Positions 1 to 8,055 of a DNA stretch of 13,740 bases are shown here, piece after piece (the stretch's first letter is position 1; each line of letters starts with the position of its first letter). Source of the DNA: Ruminiclostridium sp. GTDB taxonomy: Bacteria; Bacillota_A; Clostridia; Oscillospirales; Ruminococcaceae. Under the pieces are notes generated by a model. That model had not been told where the DNA came from. It saw only the letters and a program-made list of their open reading frames with translations, and searched no databases. Made by a program: the position numbers and the translations under genes. The DNA lies in assembly GCA_017550775.1 (NCBI GenBank), contig JAFZOA010000286.1, positions 1-13,740 on the forward strand, in the 5' to 3' direction.

Positions 1-1
1 G

Positions 2-343
2 TACCCACAGCCTATGAACGTTCAGAGCGCGCAGCTCAACCAGTTCGACGCGCCGAATGTACAGCTCACCGGTGAGCAGAAGACAAATCTCCAGCTTCTC
101 ATGGGCGTTCCGCTTGAGATCTCGGTCGAGATCGGAACGGCAAGGCGAAAGGTCAAGGAGATACTTGAGTTCACTCAGGGTACGATAATCGAGCTTGAAA
201 GGCAGGCGGGCGCTCCGGTAGACATAATCGTCAACGGAAACCTCATTGCCAAGGGCGATATAGTCGTAATAGACGATAACTTCGCCGTCAGAATAACGGA
301 AATAATCAAATCAAAATTAATGGATTCAATTAATAAGGAGTAA
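2..343 (+). CDS. Flagellar motor switch protein FliN/FliY, C-terminal part (5' truncated by window edge)
   Basis: The reading frame is open to the first bases of the window, so the gene begins upstream; the ATG at 14 is probably an internal methionine. What remains is a short Gln/Asn-rich linker followed by a complete SpoA (surface presentation of antigens) domain: the run LLMGVPLEISVEIG starts it, and VNGNLIAKGDIVVIDD near the end is the typical FliN signature. In the family this domain forms the lower ring of the flagellar C-ring, which binds CheY-P and switches rotation. In Firmicutes the equivalent gene is usually fliY, with CheC-like phosphatase modules in front of the SpoA domain. The linker fits FliY, but the diagnostic N-terminal part is outside the window, so FliN and FliY cannot be told apart. 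It is followed after 6 bases by cheY, whose ribosome binding site AAGGAG (335-340) lies inside this gene's last codons, which suggests translational coupling. Confidence 0.9.
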   Translation, partial: YPQPMNVQSAQLNQFDAPNVQLTGEQKTNLQLLMGVPLEISVEIGTARRKVKEILEFTQGTIIELERQAGAPVDIIVNGNLIAKGDIVVIDDNFAVRITEIIKSKLMDSINKE

Positions 344-349
344 ACGGAT

Positions 350-712
350 ATGGACAAGAAGATTTTACTGGTTGATGACGCGGCATTTATGAGAATGCTC
401 ATCAAGGACACTCTTACCAAGAACGGCTATACGAATATCCTCGAAGCTCAGGACGGCGCTATCGCCTGCACGACTTACGAAGCGGAGAAGCCCGACCTCG
501 TTATCATGGATATCACTATGCCCAACAAGACCGGTATCGAGGCTCTCGCGGACATCAAGAAGATCAATCCCGCAGCTAAGGTAGTTATGTGCAGCGCTAT
601 GGGTCAGGAAGCAATGGTCGTTGAGGCTATCAAGCTCGGCGCTCTTGACTTCATCGTAAAGCCCTTCAAGCCGGACAGGATCATTGCTACGGTGACCAAG
701 ATCTTAGGCTGA
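350..712 (+). CDS. cheY: CheY, single-domain chemotaxis response regulator
   Basis: A 120-residue stand-alone receiver domain with no output domain, the usual CheY length. The phosphorylation site and its partners are visible: acidic pair D9/D10, phospho-acceptor D54 in the stretch LVIMDITMP, the switch residue S82 (VVMCSAMGQ) and the invariant K104 (IVKPF). CheY is phosphorylated by the kinase CheA and, as CheY-P, binds the flagellar switch (FliM and FliN/FliY) to change rotation direction. Its place directly behind fliN/fliY and before fliO is the classic Firmicutes arrangement, which favours a motor-binding CheY over a sporulation or sensory regulator. Start: ATG at 350, nine bases after AAGGAG. 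The dedicated phosphatase CheC is encoded further down the same cluster, but no CheA is in the window. Confidence 0.95.
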   Translation: MDKKILLVDDAAFMRMLIKDTLTKNGYTNILEAQDGAIACTTYEAEKPDLVIMDITMPNKTGIEALADIKKINPAAKVVMCSAMGQEAMVVEAIKLGALDFIVKPFKPDRIIATVTKILG

Positions 713-720
713 GAGGTTTC

Positions 721-1092
721 ATGGGACTCGAAATTCTTTGGGTCATTCTTTCGCTCGTCGGTGTCCTCGGGCTGTTCTTCATCATGGTGTACGCCACCAA
801 GAAGCTCAATTCCGGCATCGGCTATGTGAACGGGAACCGAATGAAGGTCGTTGACCGTATCTCTCTCGGAAGAGACGGTATGCTCGTCGTGGTCAGCGTC
901 GCCGGGAAGCTTATGCTTGTCGGCGTGACGGGACAGCATATCGAGAAGCTTGCCGACCTCGAAATGACACCGGAGGAATACAGCGCGCTCACGTCGTCCC
1001 CCGCATCGCAGAGCGGTATGAGCTTTGCGTCCGCTTTCAAAGAAGTCATCATGAGAAAAAAGGATGCGGGAAAGGATGGCCGCAATGATTAA
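721..1092 (+). CDS. fliO: FliO, flagellar export apparatus assembly protein
   Basis: A 123-residue protein with a single N-terminal membrane segment (about residues 4-26) and a short soluble tail. The tail carries the FliO pattern: KVVDRISLGRDGMLVVVSV, then GKLMLVGVTGQHIEKLADL. FliO is a scaffold that helps FliP assemble into the export gate and is not always part of the final pore. It is poorly conserved, so the identification rests on this fold pattern, on length and above all on its position immediately before fliP, fliQ and fliR. GAGAGG at 711-716 is a short-spaced ribosome binding site overlapping the cheY stop codon. The 3' end overlaps the start of fliP, which points to coupled translation of the two partners. 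Confidence 0.88.
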   Translation: MGLEILWVILSLVGVLGLFFIMVYATKKLNSGIGYVNGNRMKVVDRISLGRDGMLVVVSVAGKLMLVGVTGQHIEKLADLEMTPEEYSALTSSPASQSGMSFASAFKEVIMRKKDAGKDGRND

Positions 1093-2053
1093 AGAGGCTT
1101 TAAAACAGCACAGGAAACTGTTTATCAGGTTCTTTGTTTCTTTGATCGTGACCTGTCTGCTTGCAGGGGTGCTGTGTATCACCGCCTCCGCGCTCAGTGC
1201 CGACCCGGAGACGGAGACGCAGGTGCTTGCGGAAAACCCGGATGCCGAGCCTGTCGATGAATCTCTTCTGAAACAGCTCGTAGGCATAGACGGTTCTCAG
1301 ACGCTTGAGGTCATACTCATTGTCACGATCCTTTCAATAGCGCCTTCATTCCTTGTAATGGTGACCTCGTTCACGAGGATCGTGATCGTGTTCAGCTTTT
1401 TGAGAAATGCGATGCAGACCCAGTCGATCCCGCCAAACTCGGTATTAATGGGTCTTTCGTTGTTTCTTACGGTATTTATCATGTGGCCGACGATCTCCGA
1501 CATAAACGAGAACGCCTATCAGCCGTATTCGAGAGGCGAGATATCCATGAACGAGATGCTCGACAAGTCGGGCGACAGCCTCAAGGTATTCATGCTCAAA
1601 AACACCTCCCGCTCGAATATGCAGTTCTTCCTCGATCTCAAGGGCGCCGCCGTGTATGAGGCGGAAAAGCGCTCGGAGGAGAACGCCGCTGCGGAGGAGT
1701 CCGGGGATCAGTTCATAACACCGCTGGAGCCGATAGAGGATCTCGCGGCGCTCAGACCCGTGAACTTAGAGGAGACCGAAAACGAGCTCACAGACTATAT
1801 CGACCAGCTCGGGCTGGAGACGGTCATACCGGCGTTCATACTCAGCGAGCTTACGCGCGCGTTCCAGATGGGCTTCATGCTCTTCATACCGTTCCTTGTC
1901 ATAGATATCGTCGTGTCCTCGACGCTCATGGCAATGGGTATGATGATGCTTCCGCCGTCTATGATCTCGCTTCCGTTCAAGATAATGCTGTTCGTGCTTG
2001 TTGACGGCTGGCAGCTTCTTATCGGCACGCTCGTCCAGTCCTTCAACGTTTAG
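1085..2053 (+). CDS. fliP: FliP, core export-gate protein of the flagellar type III secretion system, with an enlarged extracytoplasmic loop
   Basis: FliP forms, with FliQ and FliR, the helical core of the flagellar export channel. The hallmarks are strong: SFTRIVIVFSFLRNAMQTQ, then PPNSVLMG, and a very conserved end including FQMGFMLFIPFLVIDIVV and MMMLPPSMISLPFK. Hydrophobic segments lie at about residues 11-33 (a cleavable signal peptide, as in many FliPs), 74-106, 121-137, 256-282 and 296-317. ATG 1085 is chosen because GGAAAGG (1069-1075) stands nine bases before it; the earlier in-frame ATGs at 1064 and 1076 have the purine run directly against them. From 1085 the gene overlaps the fliO stop by 8 bases (ATGATTAA). 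The protein is 322 residues, while many FliPs are about 220-250. The excess is an N-terminal acidic stretch (about 39-70) and an acidic insertion at about 187-243, in the loop before LETVIPAF. Confidence 0.95.
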   Translation: MIKEALKQHRKLFIRFFVSLIVTCLLAGVLCITASALSADPETETQVLAENPDAEPVDESLLKQLVGIDGSQTLEVILIVTILSIAPSFLVMVTSFTRIVIVFSFLRNAMQTQSIPPNSVLMGLSLFLTVFIMWPTISDINENAYQPYSRGEISMNEMLDKSGDSLKVFMLKNTSRSNMQFFLDLKGAAVYEAEKRSEENAAAEESGDQFITPLEPIEDLAALRPVNLEETENELTDYIDQLGLETVIPAFILSELTRAFQMGFMLFIPFLVIDIVVSSTLMAMGMMMLPPSMISLPFKIMLFVLVDGWQLLIGTLVQSFNV

Positions 2054-2075
2054 CGCCGGATAGGAGATTTGCTTT

Positions 2076-2345
2076 ATGACGCAGGATGTCGTACTTGAAA
2101 TATTTACCGAAGCGATAATGCTCGCGTTCAAGCTTGCCGCGCCGACGCTTCTCATAGCAATGCTCGTGGGACTTGTCATAGCTATCTTACAGGCGGCGAC
2201 GCAGGTGCATGAGCAGACGCTCACCTTCGCCCCGAAGGCGATAATAGTGGCTCTCGCGCTGCTTGCCATGGGGCCGTGGATGTGTTCGAGCATCATAGAT
2301 TTCTTCAACTATATAGTTGATCTTATGAATACTGTAACTCTGTAG
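2076..2345 (+). CDS. fliQ: FliQ, export-gate protein of the flagellar type III secretion system
   Basis: An 89-residue protein with two hydrophobic helices (about 15-38 and 50-72), the normal FliQ size and topology. The conserved turn between the helices, LQAATQVHEQTLTFAPK, is a reliable family signature. Four copies of FliQ wrap around the FliP/FliR helical channel in the known gate structures. The gene starts 22 bases after fliP, preceded by TAGGAGA, and is followed after 13 bases by fliR, so the three gate components are made from one transcript in the order of assembly. Confidence 0.96.
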   Translation: MTQDVVLEIFTEAIMLAFKLAAPTLLIAMLVGLVIAILQAATQVHEQTLTFAPKAIIVALALLAMGPWMCSSIIDFFNYIVDLMNTVTL

Positions 2346-2358
2346 CGGGGATACCGTA

Positions 2359-3147
2359 ATGTTCGTATGGGATACCTTATACAGTGATTTTGTAGGCTTC
2401 CTGTTCGTTTTGTGCCGGACGACGGGTATATTCACCTTCAACCCGATCTTCTCGCGGAACAATGTTCCGAACAATGTCAAGGCGTTCATGTCGATAGTGT
2501 TCGCAGTGATCATGACCGCCTCTCTCGGTACGGACTTCACCGTGCCCGAGTTCAACGGGGTGATCGGTTTCGCGATGATAATGGTGAAGGAGCTTTTCAT
2601 AGGCTTTGTGTTCGGCTTCTTCACGAACCTTATCATCACGGTGCTGCTGTACGCCGGCGAGATCATGGATACCGAGATAGGTCTCGGTATGGCGAAGGCG
2701 TATGACCCCGCGACGGGCGTGACGATGCCGGTATTCGGCAACTACTACTACTATCTGTTCATCCTGTATTTCTTCCTCATAAACGGGCATCAGACCTACC
2801 TGAAACTGTTCTCTCTGTCATATCAGACGATACCGATTGGGTATGAGTTCACCGACAACACGCTGAGCCTCATACAGATCATAGTCCTATACATGGGAAC
2901 GGTAATGGAGCTCGCGCTGAAATTCGCTATGCCGATACTCGCGGTGGAGCTCATAATCGAGATGTGCATGGGCATCATCATGAAGGCGGTGCCGACGATA
3001 CAGATATTCGTCCTGAACGTTCATCTTAAACTCATCATGGGCTTTATCACGCTGCTTGCGGCGGCGAGACCGATGTCGGAGTTTGTGGAGGGGCTTTTCG
3101 GGATACTGTGGGAAAACCTGTATACCACAGCCGAGCATTTTGTCTGA
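2359..3147 (+). CDS. fliR: FliR, export-gate protein of the flagellar type III secretion system
   Basis: A 262-residue, strongly hydrophobic protein with about six membrane segments, the normal size for FliR. Recognisable conserved pieces are TGIFTFNPIFSRNNVPN near the N-terminus, ELFIGFVFGF, AGEIMDTEIGLGMAKAYDP in the middle and FAMPILAVELIIEMCMG in the last third. FliR is the single-copy subunit that joins the FliP ring in the export gate and contacts FlhB. The ribosome binding site is weak (CGGGG, 2346-2350), as expected for a gene translated with its upstream neighbour. It is a separate gene from flhB, not the FliR-FlhB fusion seen in some clostridia. Confidence 0.95.
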   Translation: MFVWDTLYSDFVGFLFVLCRTTGIFTFNPIFSRNNVPNNVKAFMSIVFAVIMTASLGTDFTVPEFNGVIGFAMIMVKELFIGFVFGFFTNLIITVLLYAGEIMDTEIGLGMAKAYDPATGVTMPVFGNYYYYLFILYFFLINGHQTYLKLFSLSYQTIPIGYEFTDNTLSLIQIIVLYMGTVMELALKFAMPILAVELIIEMCMGIIMKAVPTIQIFVLNVHLKLIMGFITLLAAARPMSEFVEGLFGILWENLYTTAEHFV

Positions 3148-3167
3148 CGGGACGGTGAGAATAAAGT

Positions 3168-4277
3168 ATGCCCGGTGACGACAAAACCGAAAAAGCCACG
3201 CCGAAAAAGCGGCGTGACGCAAGAGAAAAAGAAGGAAAGGTTCTTCAGAGCAAGGAGATAGTCACGACGGTCTCGATACTCGGGACGTTCTGTGCGCTCG
3301 CGGCTCTGAGTTCATATATATTCATCTCGCTCACAAAGGTGGTGCAAAAGGGCATTACCGCCGTCGGGAACGAATTTGTGAACGAGTTCAGCTCATACAC
3401 GGCGGTGTTCCTTGAGGTCATCAAGGACTGCGTGATGATAGTCATGCCGCTGTGCGTGATAGTGGCGTTCATTGTGGTGATATCGGTCATGGCGCAGACG
3501 CGCGGGCTGTTCAATATGAAGCCGCTGAAACCCAAGTTCTCGAAGCTCAACCCCCTGAACGGTATCAAGAATATGTTCTCCGCACAGGCGGCGGTCGGTA
3601 TCCTCAAAGGACTGATCGAGCTTGCGGCAATCATAGCTATCGTTTACGGTCAGATCGAGAGCAGAATGGTCGAGATCACAAGTCTTGTAGATACCGAGCC
3701 TATCTACGCGGTCGCTTACATAGCAAACACGGTCTTTACGATAGTGATGCTGCTCTGTATAATATTCGTCTTTGTCGCTGCGGGCGACTACCTGTTCCAG
3801 TGGTGGCAGTTTGAGAAGAACCTCAAAATGTCGAAGCAGGAGGTAAAGGACGAGTACAAGCAGATGGAAGGTGACCCGCAGATAAAGGGCAAGATAAAGC
3901 AGAAGCAGAGGGAAATGGCACAGGCGAGAATGATGGAGCAGGTGCCGAGCGCGGATGTCGTGGTAAGAAACCCTACCCACTTCGCCGTCGCCCTCAAATA
4001 CGATATAAATATGGCAGCAGCCGATTCCGCCCCGCGTGTTGTCGCGAAGGGCATGGATGCTCTGGCTCTCAAGATCATAAAGGTCGCGGAGGAGAACGGG
4101 GTGTATGTCACCGAGAACCGTGCTCTTGCGAGGGAGCTCTATGAGACGGTGGATATCGGGCGGGAGATACCCGCGAAGCTGTTCAACGCGGTCGCGGTAA
4201 TACTGTCCGAAATGTACACGGCAAAGGGTATCATGGAGGATATGTCCAGGGCAGTCAGCAGAAAGCGCCGGCCGTAG
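3168..4277 (+). CDS. flhB: FlhB, self-cleaving substrate-specificity switch of the flagellar export apparatus
   Basis: A 369-residue protein with a charged N-terminus (DKTEKATPKKRRDAREKEG, the typical FlhB opening), four membrane segments at about 31-58, 87-110, 143-161 and 186-208, and a cytoplasmic C-terminal domain. The autocleavage motif N-P-T-H is intact at residues 268-271, in VVVRNPTHFAVALKY. In the family, cleavage between N and P allows the export machine to switch from rod/hook to filament substrates. Active specificity switching is therefore expected. The gene starts 20 bases after fliR. It is followed by a 79-base spacer holding a small hairpin before flhA, the widest gap within the export gene block. 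Confidence 0.97.
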   Translation: MPGDDKTEKATPKKRRDAREKEGKVLQSKEIVTTVSILGTFCALAALSSYIFISLTKVVQKGITAVGNEFVNEFSSYTAVFLEVIKDCVMIVMPLCVIVAFIVVISVMAQTRGLFNMKPLKPKFSKLNPLNGIKNMFSAQAAVGILKGLIELAAIIAIVYGQIESRMVEITSLVDTEPIYAVAYIANTVFTIVMLLCIIFVFVAAGDYLFQWWQFEKNLKMSKQEVKDEYKQMEGDPQIKGKIKQKQREMAQARMMEQVPSADVVVRNPTHFAVALKYDINMAAADSAPRVVAKGMDALALKIIKVAEENGVYVTENRALARELYETVDIGREIPAKLFNAVAVILSEMYTAKGIMEDMSRAVSRKRRP

Positions 4278-4306
4278 TTCTGAATTGATAATCTTCTATT
4301 TTTGAT

Positions 4307-4330
4307 CCCTTCATCTTCCGATGAGGGTTT
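4307..4330 (+). promoter_or_regulatory. Small hairpin with short T-run between flhB and flhA (possible attenuator)
   Basis: The bases CCCT-T-CATC (4307-4315) can pair with GATGAGGG (4320-4327) around a TTCC loop, leaving one bulged T, and three T follow. The surrounding 30 bases are clearly more AT-rich than the neighbouring genes. The shape resembles a weak intrinsic terminator or attenuator, but the T-run is too short for full termination and flhA must be transcribed through it. It may instead be a processing or stability element. This is inference from base pairing only. Confidence 0.35.
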
Positions 4331-4356
4331 AGCAACGGGGAGGTCCGGAAGGATAA

Positions 4357-6438
4357 ATGGTCAAGAGAATGCTTGGCAACGTGTTTGCCGTATTCGTAAT
4401 TTTTATCATTCTGGCTCTCATTATACCTCTGAACGGTATAATGGGGGGCGCTCTTCTCGACTTCCTGCTGCTTGTGAACATCGGGCTTTCGCTCGTTATC
4501 CTGCTGCTTACAATGTATATCAAGGAAGCTCTCGAGTTTTCGATCTTCCCGACTATACTTCTTATAACGACGGTTTTCCGCCTGGCGCTCAATGTCTCCA
4601 CCACACGAGGCATACTCAGCACCGGTCATGCGGGCTCCGTCATCGCCACATTCGGCGAGTTTGTAATGGGAGGTGACCCGGTAGTCGGGTTCATCATCTT
4701 CATCATCATTTTCCTTGCGAATTTTCTCGTTATCACCAAGGGTTCCGAGCGGGTATCCGAAGTTGCTGCACGATTCACCCTCGACGCTATGCCCGGTAAG
4801 CAGATGTCCATTGACGCGGACCTCAACACCGGCGCGATAACCGACGAGGAAGCCAAGATACGCCGTGCGAAGGTACAGCGTGAAGCGGACTTCTTCGGTT
4901 CCATGGACGGTGCCACGAAGTTCGTCAAGGGCGACGCTATAATGTCGATAATCACATCTCTTATAAACCTCATAGGCGGTACGGTCATCGGACTTATCGG
5001 CGGTGCCGACGTCGGCACGGTTATGAGCACATACTCTCTCGCGACCGTGGGCGACGGGCTATGCTCGCAGATACCATCCCTGCTGATCTCCGTGGCTACC
5101 GGTATGGTAGTGACCCGTACAGCGAGTGAGGGAAGCTTCAACCAGGATGTCAGGGAATCCTTCACCCAGCACCCCACCGTATTCCTTATCACCGGCGGCG
5201 TTATGATCGTGCTGATGCTGGTCCCCGGCTTCCCGAAGCCTATACTCGCCATACTCGGTGCGGCGCTCATATACGGCGGCATATATCTCGGGCGTGCCAA
5301 GACAAGAGCAGTTCAGGAGGCCGAGACCGCTGCCGCGGCGCAGAAGATCGAGGAGGCGAGGGCATCGAAGCCTACTACCGATACCGACTACTACCGCGAT
5401 ATCGACAACGTGTTCAAGCTGCTCAGCGTGGAACAGGTCGAAATGGAGTTCGGTTACTCATTGCTGCACCTTGTTGACGAGCGCAGCGGCGGTAACTTCA
5501 TTGAGCGAGTCGTCCTGTTCCGAAAACAGTTCGCCATGGATATGGGTATGGTAATACCTTCCGTGCGAATGCGCGATAACCCGGATATCAACCCGAACCA
5601 GTACATCATCAAGATCAAAGGCGAGGAAGTTGCCCGCGGCGAGATACTTGTGGATCACTACTTAGCGCTCGACAACGGCGATGTCACCATGCCGGTGGAC
5701 GGTATCGACACGATAGAGCCGGCGTTCGGCATTCCCGCAAGGTGGATAAGCGAGGACAAGAAGGTCGCCGCAGACGTTGCGGGCTATACCCTCATAGACC
5801 CGGTATCGGTAATGATAACCCACCTGTCCGAGGTAATAAAGAACCACTGCTCCGAGATACTCACCCGTCAGGATGTCAAGACCATGGTGGAGAACATCAA
5901 GAAGACCAACGCCACTATCGTCGAGGACCTCGTACCGAACGTCATCTCCTACGGTTATCTCCAGAAGGTGCTCTCCATGCTGCTGCGTGAGGGCGTTCCG
6001 ATCAGGGATATGGAGACTATTCTCGAAACCCTCAGCGATCATGTCGGCACCATGAAGGATATCGACATCACCGTCGAGTACATACGCCAGTCGCTCAAGC
6101 GCACCATAACCCGCCGTTTCGCGGAGGCAAACTCTCTGCGCGTGATAACCATAGACCCGCGCATAGAGGATATGATCGTGGCGAGCGTCAAGAAGTCCGA
6201 CCAGGGCAGCTACCTGTCCATGGATCCGGATACTATCCAGCGTATAGTTTCCCGCACGACCGACGAGGTGAACAAGATCAAGGACGTTATCCCGAACGTG
6301 ATAATCCTTACCTCACCGATAGTAAGAGTCTATTTCAAAAAGCTTATAGATCAGTTCCTGCAGAACATAACGGTGCTTTCCTACAGCGAGATCGACAGTA
6401 CCACACAGATCCAGTCCGTAGGAAGTATCTCGCTGTGA
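4357..6438 (+). CDS. flhA: FlhA, export-gate protein and substrate/chaperone docking platform
   Basis: A 693-residue protein, normal for FlhA. The N-terminal half holds about eight membrane segments (residues about 7-320). The FHIPEP family signature lies between them at about 132-157 (RVSEVAARFTLDAMPGK then QMSIDADLN). The C-terminal half is the cytoplasmic domain that forms the nonameric ring and receives export substrates and chaperones; GYLQKVLSMLLREGVPIRDM at about 533-552 is typical. Upstream, GGAAGG (4347-4352) stands close to the ATG, with GGGGAGG further away. In many Firmicutes flhF and flhG follow directly; here the next gene is the flagellar sigma factor. Confidence 0.97.
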   Translation: MVKRMLGNVFAVFVIFIILALIIPLNGIMGGALLDFLLLVNIGLSLVILLLTMYIKEALEFSIFPTILLITTVFRLALNVSTTRGILSTGHAGSVIATFGEFVMGGDPVVGFIIFIIIFLANFLVITKGSERVSEVAARFTLDAMPGKQMSIDADLNTGAITDEEAKIRRAKVQREADFFGSMDGATKFVKGDAIMSIITSLINLIGGTVIGLIGGADVGTVMSTYSLATVGDGLCSQIPSLLISVATGMVVTRTASEGSFNQDVRESFTQHPTVFLITGGVMIVLMLVPGFPKPILAILGAALIYGGIYLGRAKTRAVQEAETAAAAQKIEEARASKPTTDTDYYRDIDNVFKLLSVEQVEMEFGYSLLHLVDERSGGNFIERVVLFRKQFAMDMGMVIPSVRMRDNPDINPNQYIIKIKGEEVARGEILVDHYLALDNGDVTMPVDGIDTIEPAFGIPARWISEDKKVAADVAGYTLIDPVSVMITHLSEVIKNHCSEILTRQDVKTMVENIKKTNATIVEDLVPNVISYGYLQKVLSMLLREGVPIRDMETILETLSDHVGTMKDIDITVEYIRQSLKRTITRRFAEANSLRVITIDPRIEDMIVASVKKSDQGSYLSMDPDTIQRIVSRTTDEVNKIKDVIPNVIILTSPIVRVYFKKLIDQFLQNITVLSYSEIDSTTQIQSVGSISL

Positions 6439-6503
6439 AGCGGGAACGGCGCGCGGCCGCATGACGAGACCGCGCATGGGTAATGAACGGCAAAGATGCA
6501 CCG

Positions 6504-6511
6504 AAAGGAGG
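6504..6511 (+). promoter_or_regulatory. Strong ribosome binding site deciding the start of the sigma-28 gene
   Basis: AAAGGAGG, nearly perfectly complementary to the 16S rRNA tail, lies ten bases before the ATG at 6522. The reading frame is open further upstream to an ATG at 6483, but that one has no purine-rich site before it and would add 13 residues with no family similarity. Confidence 0.8.
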
Positions 6512-6521
6512 CGGGCTCTTT

Positions 6522-7262
6522 ATGGCTGAATATGATGCCGCTCAGGCTATTCGCGAATACCGCGAGACGCAGGACATAAATCTGAGAAATGACATTGTAA
6601 TGCGATATCTTGAGCTTGTCCGCGTCATCGCGCTTTCACTCAGGAATGTTTACGTCAAATACGCGGCGACCGAGGACATCATCAACGAAGGCGTTATAGC
6701 CCTCATCTCCGCGATAGATACCTTCGACCTCGACAGAGGGGTCAAATTTGAAACATACGCAAATATAAAGGTCAAGGGCGCGATCGTGGATTTCGTCCGC
6801 AAGCAGGACTGGATCCCGAGACAGGTACGTTCCTTCGGGCGTGAGCTCGACATAGCGTACAACGAGCTTTTCACCAAGCTCGGACGGCATCCGAAGAATG
6901 CCGAGCTCGCCGAGCACCTCGGGCTGTCCCGCGAAAAGCTCGAAAAGCAGATGGCGGAGTCCGCCGGAGCGGTAACACTGTCCTTTGAGGAGCTGCTTTA
7001 CGAGGACAATTTCGACCTCATGGAGAGCGGCGACCTTGCAGACAAGGCTCTGTACGAGAAAGAGCTCAAACAGATGATTGCCAGGGCGATCGAGGAGCTT
7101 TCCCCCAAGGCAAGACAGGTAGTCACGCTCTATTACTACGAGCGGCTGAAATTTGCGGAAATAGCGCGTGTTCTCGGGATAACCGAGTCCCGCGTGTGCC
7201 AGATACACTCAAAGGCGATGCTGTACTTAAAGCGCGCCCTGAACGAATACATGGAAAGATGA
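6522..7262 (+). CDS. Flagellar RNA polymerase sigma factor, sigma-28 (FliA/SigD/WhiG family)
   Basis: A 246-residue sigma factor. Region 2 runs from about residue 20 to 100 and contains EDIINEGVIALISAIDTFD and GVKFETYANIKVKGAIVDFVR, followed by DWIPRQVR, all typical of the FliA/SigD group. A region 3 helix set follows (about 110-140, LGRHPKNAELAEHLGLS). Region 4 at about 188-240 has LSPKARQVVTLYYYE and a helix-turn-helix ending in ESRVCQIHSKAMLYLKRAL. In the family it directs RNA polymerase to late flagellar and chemotaxis promoters (TAAA-N15-GCCGATA type); one such promoter is seen at 11581. Its gene lies inside the fla operon, as sigD does in Bacillus. The anti-sigma factor FlgM is not encoded in the window. 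The start at 6522 is set by the ribosome binding site at 6504. Confidence 0.95.
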   Translation: MAEYDAAQAIREYRETQDINLRNDIVMRYLELVRVIALSLRNVYVKYAATEDIINEGVIALISAIDTFDLDRGVKFETYANIKVKGAIVDFVRKQDWIPRQVRSFGRELDIAYNELFTKLGRHPKNAELAEHLGLSREKLEKQMAESAGAVTLSFEELLYEDNFDLMESGDLADKALYEKELKQMIARAIEELSPKARQVVTLYYYERLKFAEIARVLGITESRVCQIHSKAMLYLKRALNEYMER

Positions 7263-7304
7263 CGGCGCGGTCACAGCTATACCGCACCGGAAAGGAGCAG
7301 TCCT

Positions 7305-8045
7305 ATGCTCAGAGGCTACTATAATGCCGCGCAGGGCATGATCGTCAAGCAGAGACAGCTTGACGCTATCGGCAATAACATAGTCAACATCAATACGTCC
7401 GGCTATCGCAAGGACGAGATCGTTACCAACACCTTCCTTGACGAGCTTATCCTCGTGAACCAGCGCAAGGAGACCTCGGGGCACCTTCTCCAGACCTACG
7501 CGGACATATCCAAGACCAACCTTGAACAAAGCAACTTCACATATACCGAAAGCAGGTTCGACGTGGCGATCTTCGGCAATATGTACTTCAATATCCGCAC
7601 CGCCAACGGGAACATCTACCAGACCCGCAACGGACAGTGGGAGCTTGACGGGGAAGGGTACCTTATCCTCGGAAAGTCCGGGCGCGTACAGGGCCGCAAC
7701 GGCGATATCCGGCTCGGCACCGACGAGTTCGAGATCGACAACGACGGTATTATCTACATAGACGGCGAGGAGGTCGATCAGCTCCGCCTCACATATATCC
7801 CGCCGGACGCGGACGTCGATAAGCTCGGCAACAACCTGATGCTCTACAACGGGAACGCGCAGCTCCCCGAGGGCGAGCTGTACGACGTGATACAGGGCGC
7901 GTGGGAGCACTCCAACGTTGACGGCAACAAGGAAGTCACACAGATGATGGAGGCGCACAGGCTGTATCAGGCGAACAGCCAGATACTCAAACAGCTTGAC
8001 CAGATCAATACCAAAGCGCAGGAGATAGCTTCTGTGAACGGGTAA
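7305..8045 (+). CDS. Flagellar hook-basal body (distal rod) protein, FlgF-like
   Basis: A 246-residue member of the flagellar rod/hook family. The N-terminal helix shows the family pattern (YYNAAQGMIVKQRQLDAIGNN, then INTSGYRKDE), and the C-terminal helix ends with SNVDGNKEVTQMMEAHRLYQANSQ, both regions that polymerise as coiled coils in the rod. The middle has FDVAIFGNMYFNIRT and a TRNGQWELDGEGYL repeat, the D1-type domain of FlgE/F/G proteins. It is exported through the type III apparatus encoded just upstream, so it has no Sec signal peptide. The paired arrangement with the next gene resembles B. subtilis flhO-flhP. The name FlgF is chosen because it precedes the more FlgG-like partner; an exact orthologue call needs a tree. 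AAAGGAG (7291-7297) is a strong ribosome binding site. Confidence 0.88.
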   Translation: MLRGYYNAAQGMIVKQRQLDAIGNNIVNINTSGYRKDEIVTNTFLDELILVNQRKETSGHLLQTYADISKTNLEQSNFTYTESRFDVAIFGNMYFNIRTANGNIYQTRNGQWELDGEGYLILGKSGRVQGRNGDIRLGTDEFEIDNDGIIYIDGEEVDQLRLTYIPPDADVDKLGNNLMLYNGNAQLPEGELYDVIQGAWEHSNVDGNKEVTQMMEAHRLYQANSQILKQLDQINTKAQEIASVNG

Positions 8046-8055
8046 GGAGTAATAC

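Noticed and set aside
604..1287. Long minus-strand reading frame opposite cheY, fliO and fliP
   Set aside because: It crosses three well-identified plus-strand genes and has no coherent protein features. It results from the codon bias of the real genes, as do the other long minus-strand frames in the window.
1729..1736. GCCGATAG inside fliP, similar to a sigma-28 -10 element
   Set aside because: No TAAA at 14-16 bases upstream, and it lies within coding sequence with no gene start following. A similar ACCGATAG in flhA near 6316 was dismissed for the same reason.
4287..4292. GATAAT after flhB as a possible sigma-A -10 element for flhA
   Set aside because: There is no acceptable -35 element at 16-18 bases upstream, only GC-rich coding sequence of flhB.
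6451..6475. GC-rich hairpin (GCGCGG with CCGCGC) between flhA and the sigma factor gene
   Set aside because: Six pairs with a 13-base loop and no T-run; not a terminator, and such pairings are expected by chance in a GC-rich spacer.
7267..7285. Small hairpin (GCGGT with ACCGC) before the first rod gene
   Set aside because: Only five pairs with a nine-base loop, no T-run and no link to the ribosome binding site; too weak to call.
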